The position numbers and the translations under genes were made by a program. The notes beneath the pieces were generated by a model, which had not been told where the DNA came from, made no database searches, and was given only the letters and a program-made list of their open reading frames with translations. DNA of 6,402 bases from JBGOUJ01 sp041477005. GTDB lineage: Bacteria > Acidobacteriota > Terriglobia > Bryobacterales > JACQDG01. Where the stretch lies: positions 1 to 6,402 of the forward strand of contig JBGOUJ010000452.1 of NCBI GenBank assembly GCA_041477005.1, read 5' to 3'. The stretch's first letter is position 1; every line of letters begins with the position of its first letter. Shown one piece after another: positions 1 to 5,378 of this stretch.

Positions 1-3000
1 ACGCCGCTGATCACCGCCGCGCTGCCGGACGAAGTGATGTCCGTTCCCGGGTTGCTGAAGTTCGGGTGATTGAAAATATTGGTCGCTGTCGTCTCCCAGC
101 GCAAATGCGCGCCGTTCTCTTTAAAGAAAAAGTCCTTGTGCAACCCCATGTGCCACACGTTTACGCCCGGGCCTTTGATCATGCCTTTCGACGCCGAGCC
201 GAACTGGCCCAGTTGCGGGCCGCTGAACGCCGACAGGTCGTACCAGCGGGTGACCGACCGCTGGTCCGTGGGAAGATTCGGGTCGTGCAGCGCGTCCGGG
301 CGGATGGTCACCTGGGCCGGCGTGCGGCTGCTGGTGAAGGCGATCCCCACCGGGTCCGGGCCGGTCCAGAACGGCGTCAAGAACTGCCCCGAGTACATGC
401 TGTAAATCCCGCTGATCTCCCATCCCCCGGCCGCCAGATTCAGCAGCCGCGACGCGCGCGGCAGCCAATGCCGGCCTCTGCCGAACGGAAGCTGGTAAAC
501 CCAGTTGGAGGTCACCCGATGGGTCGGAATGACGGACGATACCCCGATGTCCCGATGCCGGTCGAAAGGATTTTCTGCGGTGTATTCAAAGCTGCTGAGG
601 TCCCCGTCATAGTCCATGTCGTAGCGGTCCCGCGCCCAGGTCCAGGAGCCCTGGAAATAAAGACCCTTCGAGAAATGCCGCTCGGCGGTCAGCGTCAGGC
701 CGTTGTACTGGTGGCCGGCCCCGTTGGCCGTGTAAGTGATTCCCGGGTAATTCGGGAACGGCCGCGGCTTGTCCACGAAAGGCCTCGCGTCGGGGACCGG
801 TGAATTGTAGTTGTAATTCCACCAACCCTTTCGCTCGTTCGTGCCGATGTAGGAAATCCGGAACCCGGTGTCCCACATCTGCCGCTCGATCGTGAAGTTG
901 TATTGCATGCTGTAGGGTGTTCGGAGGTTGGGGTCAGTCGCCGTGGGTAGACCCACGGTGGAAGGGCCGCCCGCCCCTGTAGCCGGGAAAACACGCGGAA
1001 AGATCACGTCCGGATTGGATGTCGGGTTCGTGTAGCTCGGCTCGTTGAGCACGTACGGAATGCCGCCAATGCTCAACGTGAGAGGGACCACGTTGTAGAA
1101 GATGCCATAACCCATCCGGAACACGGTTTTCGGTCCCCAGGGCCGGTAGGCGATTCCGACTCGCGGGGCCAAATTGTTTTTGTCGGGATTGACCAGCGTG
1201 CGGCTCGCCAGGTGCACCGAGCTGGCCGTGACCACGTTGACGTAATTCTTGGGCATCAACGGGCTCACGCTCGAGAGCGCCTGGTCGGGAACCACGATGC
1301 TGCCGGTCCCGATGTCGAACATCGCCATCCGGTTGGCGTTTTCACGCCAGGGCAGGTGCAGCTCGTAGCGCATCCCCAGGTTGAGGGTCAGGGTGGAACT
1401 CAACTTGAAATCGTCGACGGCGTACAGGTCGTACTGCCACCGGTTGCGGTCTCTTTCGATCGGCGCGAAGGCCCGCGCCGAGGAAGTCGGGATGCCCAGC
1501 AGGAAATCGGCGTAGGGATGGCCCTGCCCGGTCAGGCCTGCGCTCGTGAACCGGTTGGAGAACGTCACCGACCCGAACAGGTTGGCATTGGCCGCAAGAT
1601 CGTCGTACTCCACGCGCGTCAGGTTGAAGCCCAACTTGATGTTGTGCCGGCCGCGGAACCAGCTCACGTGGTCCTGAAAGTCCTCCAGGTGGTTCCGAAA
1701 CCCAGGCTTGGTGTAGTCGGCCTGGGTGATCGCCTGCAGTCCGAGGCCGCTCCAGTTCACTTTGAGGAGCCCGCTGATAGTCGGCAGGTCCGGGGCGAGC
1801 CCAACCAGTCCGAGGTCCTTGACCACGTCCGGGCCGATCAGTGGCCCAATCACCGGATTATTGTTGAGGCCGAAGCCCCACCGGAACTCGTTCAGCAGCG
1901 TGGGCCGGAAGACATGGGTGTAAGAGAAGGTGCCCGCCCGGTCGTCGCGCTGCTGGAAGCGGCGCCCGATGGTCGGCAGGTTTCCCTCGTAACCCCGGCT
2001 GTATTGCCGGTTGAACGTGAAGCGGCCGAAGATCGAATCGCTCGCCGAGAACCGATGATCGACGCGCGAGGTCGAGTAGGTGGAGGGGTCGAAAGGACGA
2101 GTCTTGACCTCGCGGTAGTTCTGCGTTTGGAAAACGCTCGGGTTGCCGAAATTCGGCAGCGGGTAAAACCGGTCCTGGATCTTCTGCGACACCGCATTGA
2201 TGCGGCTGGCAGGGATGCGATTGTTGGGGAAAGGCTGGCCGCCTTGCGGATCATAAATCAACACGCCCCCAGACAGCCCCGCGAAGTCACCCTGGCGCCA
2301 GGCCGCGATGGGCACCGCGGGATTGAGCGCTTGCGAGGCCTGGCTGCCACGCGAGGTTTCGAACGAAAAGAAGAAGAACGTCTTGTTGCGGCCGTTGTAA
2401 GCTTTGGGAAAAACCACCGGTCCGCCCACGCTGCCCCCGACCTGATGCGTGATTCCCGTGCCGCGGCTGAGCGCGAACGGATTCCGCGCCCGGAACCACG
2501 GCGTCGAGTAGTAGTCAAACAGGCTGCCGTGGAGCGAGTTGGACCCGGATTTCGAAATGATCGTCACCTGGCCGATGGTGCCGAATTCGGCCGAGTTGTT
2601 GGAGAGGTCGATCTTGATCTCCTCAAACGATTCGATGAAGTTGGCGAGCGGGCTGATCTGCGACTCATTGACGCCGTCGCTCATCGTGGTGCCGTCGATG
2701 GCCCAGTGACCCTGGTTCGCGCGGCTGCCCGAGAATCGGCGCGTGCTGCTCCCCGGCGCCTCTTGTATGCCCGGCGAAAGCGCCAAAAACGCAAACGGGC
2801 TGCGCGTATTCAGCGGGAGTGTATTCAGCAGGCGTGTGTCCTTGTTGTCGGAGATGCGGGCTGTCTCGGTCTCGATCAGAGTCGCCCCACCCTGGACCTC
2901 GACCACGGTCTCGACGCTGCCCACCTCGAGCCGAATGTCCAGGCGGCGGATGTCGCGCGCCGCCAGCGTGATATCCCTCGCCACGAACTCCTTGAATCCT

Positions 3001-3254
3001 GGACGGCTGGCGCGCAGAAGATAGGCGCCTTCTTTCAATTGGGCTAGCGTGTAGAGGCCGGCCTCATTGGACTGGGCTTTCGTTTCGATATTGCTTTCGA
3101 TGTGAGTGGCAGTGACGGTAACACCGGTAACGATGGCGCCGGTTGCGTCGTTTACGGTCCCTGTAATCGTCGCAAACGTGGTCTGGCCGCAAACCGGCCT
3201 CACCAACCAGAGCAACGCCCCCACCGCCAACGCCTTCCGACATGGTATGTGCAT
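1..3254 (-). CDS. Oar-like TonB-dependent outer-membrane receptor with N-terminal carboxypeptidase-regulatory-like domain (3' end cut off by window edge)
   Basis: Read on the minus strand from the ATG at 3254-3252, the frame stays open for 1084 codons and leaves the window without a stop. Residues 1-23 look like a Sec signal peptide (basic start, hydrophobic ALAVGALLWLV, VCG|Q cleavage). Residues 25-120 fit a carboxypeptidase-regulatory-like beta-sandwich, with ITGTVNDATGA near the start and SVETVVEVQ at the end. Residues 125-245 fit the plug, with the family-typical LPLNTR, AIDGTTMSDG, SAEFGT and IISKSGSNSLHG. The rest is a barrel rich in aromatic strands, including GGPV and FFFFSFE near 276-299, LNLGMRYELH, NNLAPRVGIAYRPWG and NIFNHPNF at 1059-1066. 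Oar of Myxococcus xanthus, the family namesake, is a TonB-dependent outer-membrane protein needed for secretion of the protease PopC; other members are presumed importers. Substrate is unknown here. Family length is about 1100-1200 residues, so only a few dozen residues are missing. The nearest gene on the other side is divergent. I found no frameshift. Confidence 0.93.
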   Translation of the reverse strand, partial: MHIPCRKALAVGALLWLVRPVCGQTTFATITGTVNDATGAIVTGVTVTATHIESNIETKAQSNEAGLYTLAQLKEGAYLLRASRPGFKEFVARDITLAARDIRRLDIRLEVGSVETVVEVQGGATLIETETARISDNKDTRLLNTLPLNTRSPFAFLALSPGIQEAPGSSTRRFSGSRANQGHWAIDGTTMSDGVNESQISPLANFIESFEEIKIDLSNNSAEFGTIGQVTIISKSGSNSLHGSLFDYYSTPWFRARNPFALSRGTGITHQVGGSVGGPVVFPKAYNGRNKTFFFFSFETSRGSQASQALNPAVPIAAWRQGDFAGLSGGVLIYDPQGGQPFPNNRIPASRINAVSQKIQDRFYPLPNFGNPSVFQTQNYREVKTRPFDPSTYSTSRVDHRFSASDSIFGRFTFNRQYSRGYEGNLPTIGRRFQQRDDRAGTFSYTHVFRPTLLNEFRWGFGLNNNPVIGPLIGPDVVKDLGLVGLAPDLPTISGLLKVNWSGLGLQAITQADYTKPGFRNHLEDFQDHVSWFRGRHNIKLGFNLTRVEYDDLAANANLFGSVTFSNRFTSAGLTGQGHPYADFLLGIPTSSARAFAPIERDRNRWQYDLYAVDDFKLSSTLTLNLGMRYELHLPWRENANRMAMFDIGTGSIVVPDQALSSVSPLMPKNYVNVVTASSVHLASRTLVNPDKNNLAPRVGIAYRPWGPKTVFRMGYGIFYNVVPLTLSIGGIPYVLNEPSYTNPTSNPDVIFPRVFPATGAGGPSTVGLPTATDPNLRTPYSMQYNFTIERQMWDTGFRISYIGTNERKGWWNYNYNSPVPDARPFVDKPRPFPNYPGITYTANGAGHQYNGLTLTAERHFSKGLYFQGSWTWARDRYDMDYDGDLSSFEYTAENPFDRHRDIGVSSVIPTHRVTSNWVYQLPFGRGRHWLPRASRLLNLAAGGWEISGIYSMYSGQFLTPFWTGPDPVGIAFTSSRTPAQVTIRPDALHDPNLPTDQRSVTRWYDLSAFSGPQLGQFGSASKGMIKGPGVNVWHMGLHKDFFFKENGAHLRWETTATNIFNHPNFSNPGTDITSSGSAAVISG

Positions 3255-3260
3255 ATTCTT

Positions 3261-3268
3261 CCCTCCCC
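3261..3268 (-). promoter_or_regulatory. Ribosome binding site of the minus-strand receptor
   Basis: On the minus strand the bases read GGGGAGGG, followed by AAGAAT and the ATG at 3254. The GGAGG core lies about 7 bases from the start codon, which is ideal spacing. This fixes the start at 3254 rather than the out-of-frame ATG at 3243. The flanking GCCTC could pair with GAGG around a 3-base loop and partly hide the site, but a 4-bp stem is too weak to argue for regulation. Confidence 0.75.
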
Positions 3269-3291
3269 GAGGCTCCCTTGGTGCTATGCAC

Positions 3292-3321
3292 AATATATGG
3301 ATAGCTGCTGAGTTGTGTCAA
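3292..3321 (-). promoter_or_regulatory. Sigma70-type promoter for the minus-strand receptor
   Basis: On the minus strand a perfect -35 box TTGACA (3321-3316) is followed by an 18-base spacer and a -10 box TATATT (3297-3292), five of six bases matching TATAAT. The predicted transcription start is near 3285, giving a short leader of about 30 bases. The -35 box lies only a few bases from the start of the orphan receptor C-terminus on the opposite strand, so the promoter abuts a likely rearrangement point. Confidence 0.65.
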
Positions 3322-3325
3322 CAAA

Positions 3326-3457
3326 GAAATCTCGGGGGCCGGCGCGCAAACGTCCCACTACAACAACCCCAGCACTTCGGCGAGCAACACGGACTTCATG
3401 CAGATCACAAGCTCCTACGGCGAGCGGCAGGTCCGCTTCGGGCTGCGTTTGCAGTTC
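3326..3457 (+). pseudogene. Orphan C-terminal remnant of an Oar-like TonB-dependent receptor
   Basis: The plus-strand frame through 3353-3355 reads ISGAGAQTSHYNNP, STSASNTDFMQ and ITSSYGERQVRFGLRLQF, ending at the Phe codon 3455-3457. This is the form of an Oar-like receptor C-terminus: a Gly/Ser/Asn-rich linker, the GERQVRFGL-type last strand, and a terminal Phe where the family normally stops. Here the stop is replaced by CGG and the frame runs on to a TAG at 3536-3538. Upstream of Ile the frame loses family resemblance (LLSCVNKE) and meets a TAG at 3302-3304. No start codon or ribosome binding site is evident. The neighbouring minus-strand receptor also shows an Ile-Ser-Gly at its last visible residues (1082-1084), so the remnant corresponds to the roughly 40 residues cut from that gene by the window edge. 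I read it as the 3' stump of a lost plus-strand receptor gene, not a working gene. The family match is by eye. Confidence 0.7.
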
Positions 3458-3496
3458 CGGCGCGCGGCCCGAATCCGGAAACCTCTTGGGGCGGCC

Positions 3497-3531
3497 CGAA
3501 CGCGCCGAACGCGGTTCGCCCTTTTTCTTTT
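3497..3531 (+). terminator. Terminator-like hairpin followed by a T-rich tract
   Basis: CGAACGCG (3497-3504) can pair with CGCGGTTCG (3510-3518), leaving one bulged G and a loop of about 5 bases. A smaller alternative stem is CGAAC-GCG-GTTCG at 3506-3518. The stem is followed by CCC and then TTTTTCTTTT (3522-3531). It sits about 40 bases after the terminal Phe of the receptor remnant, where that gene's terminator would be expected. It is also only 18 bases before the TPR start, so it could reduce read-through into that gene. The bulge and the interrupted T-run keep confidence moderate. Confidence 0.42.
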
Positions 3532-3548
3532 GCGTTAGACTGTGGAAG

Positions 3549-5039
3549 ATGCGCGGTTCTCTCGGCTGGGCTGCCTTTCTCCTTGCAGCTCTCTCGTTTG
3601 CCCAATCCGACGATCCGGCAGCCAAATCCCAGCGCGGCAAGGAGGCCATGGCAGCCGGAAAGTTTGCCGAGGCTGCCACGATCTATGCCGAACTGGTAAA
3701 AACCCTCCCCGACAATGCCGGCCTCCTCATGAATCTGGGTATGGCTCAGCACATGGCCGGGCAGCCAAGCAAAGCCATACCGCAGTTCAAGGCGGCGCTC
3801 AAGCTCGATCCCGGTCTATTTCCCGCGTGGCTGCTTCTCGGCGTCGCTCACCTCGAAATCGGCCAGCCGGCGGGCGCCGTAGAGCCGCTCCGCAAGGCTC
3901 TCACGATGCAACCGGATAACACCGAGGCTCGCCACGCCTTGGGCGACGCGCTTTTCGCGGTGGAGCGGTTCGAAGAGGCGGCGGATCAATTCCGGCAGTT
4001 GTCGGACAGGAACGCCTCAGATCCCCGGGCCTGGCACGCTCTGGGGCGATCGTATGAATCCCTCTCCCGCCGGGCGTTCGCACAACTCGAGAAGGCCGCG
4101 CCGGAATCTTCCTACTGGCTCGCCCTGGTGGCCGGCACGCGCCTGGCGCAGCAGCAATATTCAGGTGCGTTCTACTTCTACCATCAGGCGCTGCAGAAGC
4201 AACCCGATCTGCGGGGCGCGCACGGGACACTGGCGGAGATCTACCGCCGAACAGGCCACGCGGATTGGGCCGCCGTCGAGGAGGGGAAAGAGCGCCGGCT
4301 GGGGCCGCTCGATTGCGCTTCGCATCGGATCGAGTGCGACTTCTTGCAGGGCCGCTATCGCGAGGCCGCGACAGCGGCGGGCCGGCCTCCGTCCGCGGAG
4401 TCGTATTATTTCCAGTCGCTCGCCTATAACGAGCTGGCTCTCCAGGCATTCGAGCGGCTCGCGAAGCTGCCGCCCTCGGCGGAGCTGCATCAATTGATAG
4501 CGGAGTCCCACCACAACCAGGGGCATCACATCGACGCGGTAAAGGAATGGCGGGAAGCGTTGAAGCTCTCGCCCGGGAATCCCGAGATCCGGAGAGAGCT
4601 GGCGATTTCATTGCATCAAAGCCGCGATTACAACGCCGCTGAAGTATTGCTGCGGGATTTGCTCAAGCGGGACCCGGGTTCGGTGGAGTTGAACTATTGC
4701 CTGGGGGACTCGCTGCTGAACCTGCAACAGCCGGAAAAAGCCGTTCCGTTCCTGAGCCAGGCTGTCAAGCGCGATGCGTCCGTGCTCCCGGCCCAGGCCT
4801 CTCTTGCCCGCGCCTACCTTCAGATGGGGCAAGCCGCGCAGGCGATCCCGCACCTGGAGGCCGCTCTGCCTGTCGATGATGACGGCAGCCTGCATTACCA
4901 GCTCGCTCGCGCCTATCAGGGGGCTGGCCGGCAGGAGCTGGCTAAACAGACTCTCGAACAGTACCAGAAGATCCACGCTTCGGCTGAGGCCGATCGAAAG
5001 AAACTGGAGCAAGAGGTTCGGATTACTCCGCCTGAATAA
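3549..5039 (+). CDS. Exported TPR-repeat protein (496 aa)
   Basis: The protein is a tandem tetratricopeptide-repeat solenoid. Residues 1-18 are a Sec signal peptide (MRGSLGWAAFLLAALSFA|Q), so it should act in the periplasm or at the outer membrane. An N-terminal TPR block covers about residues 25-156, with pattern residues such as AAGKFAEAATIYAELV, GQPSKAIPQFKAALKLDP and ERFEEAADQF. A more divergent middle spans about 157-310 and contains a close cysteine pair, C256 and C263. A second TPR block covers about 313-478 (VKEWREALKLSPGNPEI, AAEVLLRDLLKRDPGS, AIPHLEAAL). The tail is charged (DRKKLEQEV). TPRs bind protein partners; no catalytic motif is visible. The frame is open upstream to an ATG at 3315, but the first 78 codons are low-complexity Arg/Ser/Thr and overlap the receptor remnant. 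I therefore start at 3549, which places the signal peptide first. The only Shine-Dalgarno-like bases (GGAAG) touch the ATG, and no convincing promoter is seen. The gene may once have been co-transcribed with a lost upstream receptor. The partner is unknown. Confidence 0.9.
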   Translation: MRGSLGWAAFLLAALSFAQSDDPAAKSQRGKEAMAAGKFAEAATIYAELVKTLPDNAGLLMNLGMAQHMAGQPSKAIPQFKAALKLDPGLFPAWLLLGVAHLEIGQPAGAVEPLRKALTMQPDNTEARHALGDALFAVERFEEAADQFRQLSDRNASDPRAWHALGRSYESLSRRAFAQLEKAAPESSYWLALVAGTRLAQQQYSGAFYFYHQALQKQPDLRGAHGTLAEIYRRTGHADWAAVEEGKERRLGPLDCASHRIECDFLQGRYREAATAAGRPPSAESYYFQSLAYNELALQAFERLAKLPPSAELHQLIAESHHNQGHHIDAVKEWREALKLSPGNPEIRRELAISLHQSRDYNAAEVLLRDLLKRDPGSVELNYCLGDSLLNLQQPEKAVPFLSQAVKRDASVLPAQASLARAYLQMGQAAQAIPHLEAALPVDDDGSLHYQLARAYQGAGRQELAKQTLEQYQKIHASAEADRKKLEQEVRITPPE

Positions 5040-5146
5040 TGGACGCCCTCTTCATCGGGCTGCGGTGGCTGCTGCTCGGCAGCCGCGCCGACGGACCGGA
5101 GCGGTCACTCCGCCGGAACCATCGGGCATCATTTGAAAACCTGTAG
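5039..5146 (+). CDS. Possible 35-codon ORF overlapping the TPR stop (TAATG), perhaps the stump of a lost downstream gene
   Basis: An ATG at 5039-5041 overlaps the TAA stop of the TPR gene, an arrangement typical of translational coupling. The frame encodes 35 residues: a hydrophobic start MDALFIGLRWLLLGSRADGP, a basic tail, and a TAG at 5144-5146 inside the 14-bp palindrome. The first 17 residues resemble a weak signal peptide. TPR genes of this kind are often followed in Acidobacteriota by another exported protein gene, for example the CRTAC1/ASPIC-UnbV type, so this could be a truncated or frameshifted remnant of one. I see no recognisable domain in any of the three frames, and it may equally be chance. 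Confidence 0.2.
   Translation: MDALFIGLRWLLLGSRADGPERSLRRNHRASFENL
5067..5084 (+). other. Small GC-rich hairpin downstream of the TPR gene
   Basis: GGCTGC (5067-5072) pairs with GCAGCC (5079-5084) around the 6-base loop TGCTCG, starting 28 bases after the TPR stop. No T-run follows, so it is not a standard intrinsic terminator. It could stabilise the 3' end of the TPR transcript or be incidental in GC-rich sequence. Confidence 0.25.
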
Positions 5147-5155
5147 AATTCTACA
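5142..5155. promoter_or_regulatory. Perfect 14-bp palindrome TGTAGAATTCTACA, candidate operator
   Basis: The 14 bases equal their own reverse complement, with half-sites TGTAG and CTACA around an AATT centre. The surroundings are AT-rich relative to the window. The site lies about 120 bases upstream of the -35 box of the second receptor. Dimeric repressors bind such sites. The half-site is reminiscent of BlaI/MecI-type operators (TACA/TGTA), but the arms face the opposite way, so no regulator is assigned. Confidence 0.35.
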
Positions 5156-5248
5156 AACAACGGAATTCGGCCCGATTAACGCCCGTCCCAGAATCCAAGA
5201 TTTCGTATTTTCCAGCCGCAGCACGCGCACTCAGGACAGACAATCGTC
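5156..5248. other. Intergenic stretch without recognisable features
   Basis: This part of the 339-base gap before the second receptor has no ORF with a plausible start, no strong hairpin and no repeat that I could see. It has a lower GC content than the flanking genes, as expected for a promoter-proximal upstream region. Confidence 0.5.
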
Positions 5249-5260
5249 GTAACGTGTTAC
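5249..5260. promoter_or_regulatory. Inverted repeat GTAAC-GT-GTTAC next to the promoter, candidate regulator site
   Basis: Two 5-base arms, GTAAC and GTTAC, are exact inverted repeats separated by GT. The site ends 14 bases before the -35 box (5275-5280) of the second receptor, a position suited to an activator or an upstream operator half. It is short, so chance is a real alternative. Confidence 0.28.
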
Positions 5261-5274
5261 TTTTCTTATACCTC

Positions 5275-5303
5275 TTGACATTCCCCCACTGGGCGGATAG
5301 AGT
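5275..5303 (+). promoter_or_regulatory. Sigma70-type promoter for the second receptor
   Basis: A perfect -35 box TTGACA (5275-5280) is followed by exactly 17 bases and a -10 box TAGAGT (5298-5303), matching TATAAT at four of six positions including the invariant outer bases. Transcription would begin near 5310, giving a purine-rich leader of about 70 bases. The other receptor gene in this window has a promoter of the same class, with the same perfect -35 box. Confidence 0.6.
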
Positions 5304-5368
5304 CTTAACAGTTCGACCCTATCACTGTTTGGAGTGGAGAGTAGAGTTGGGACCCAGGGTGGACTAAC

Positions 5369-5377
5369 AGGGGGGGG
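5369..5377 (+). promoter_or_regulatory. Ribosome binding site made of a G8 homopolymer
   Basis: The bases before the second receptor's ATG read CAGGGGGGGGC, a run of eight G (5370-5377) ending one base before the start codon. The AGGGG part at its left end is about 5 bases from the ATG and can pair with the anti-Shine-Dalgarno sequence. A homopolymer of this length at a translation start can change length by replication slippage, which would alter spacing and so expression. Confidence 0.5.
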
Positions 5378-5378
5378 C

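Noticed and set aside
90..125. Possible frameshift in the receptor near its C-terminus
   Set aside because: A careful re-read gives a continuous frame through the conserved HLRWETTATNIFNHPNF region, so there is no frameshift.
66..803. 245-codon plus-strand open frame as a gene
   Set aside because: It is the same complementary-register shadow over the C-terminal part of the minus-strand receptor, ending opposite a TCA codon.
1212..3047. 611-codon plus-strand open frame as a gene
   Set aside because: Its translation is Arg/Gln/Val-rich with no recognisable domain or signal, while the opposite strand reads as a continuous, textbook Oar-like receptor in the same register.
3064..3324. 86-codon minus-strand frame at the receptor 5' end
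   Set aside because: It is a +1-shifted reading of the receptor start region, with no resemblance to any domain. The receptor frame has the signal peptide and the well-spaced ribosome site.
3315..3548. 78-codon upstream extension of the TPR protein (start at 3315)
   Set aside because: The extension is low-complexity Arg/Ser/Thr sequence in a different frame from the receptor stump it overlaps. It would also bury a clean signal peptide starting at 3549.
3106..3699. 197-codon plus-strand open frame across the divergent region
   Set aside because: It overlaps the receptor start, the stump and the TPR start in a third frame, and its composition shows no domain.
3901..4611. 236-codon minus-strand frame opposite the TPR gene
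   Set aside because: It is an Arg/Pro/Ala-rich shadow in GC-rich sequence; the plus strand encodes clear TPR repeats here.
5142..5155. Assigning the palindrome to a BlaI/MecI-family operator
   Set aside because: The half-site bases are similar, but the arms point the opposite way from the known operator and no regulator gene is in the window.
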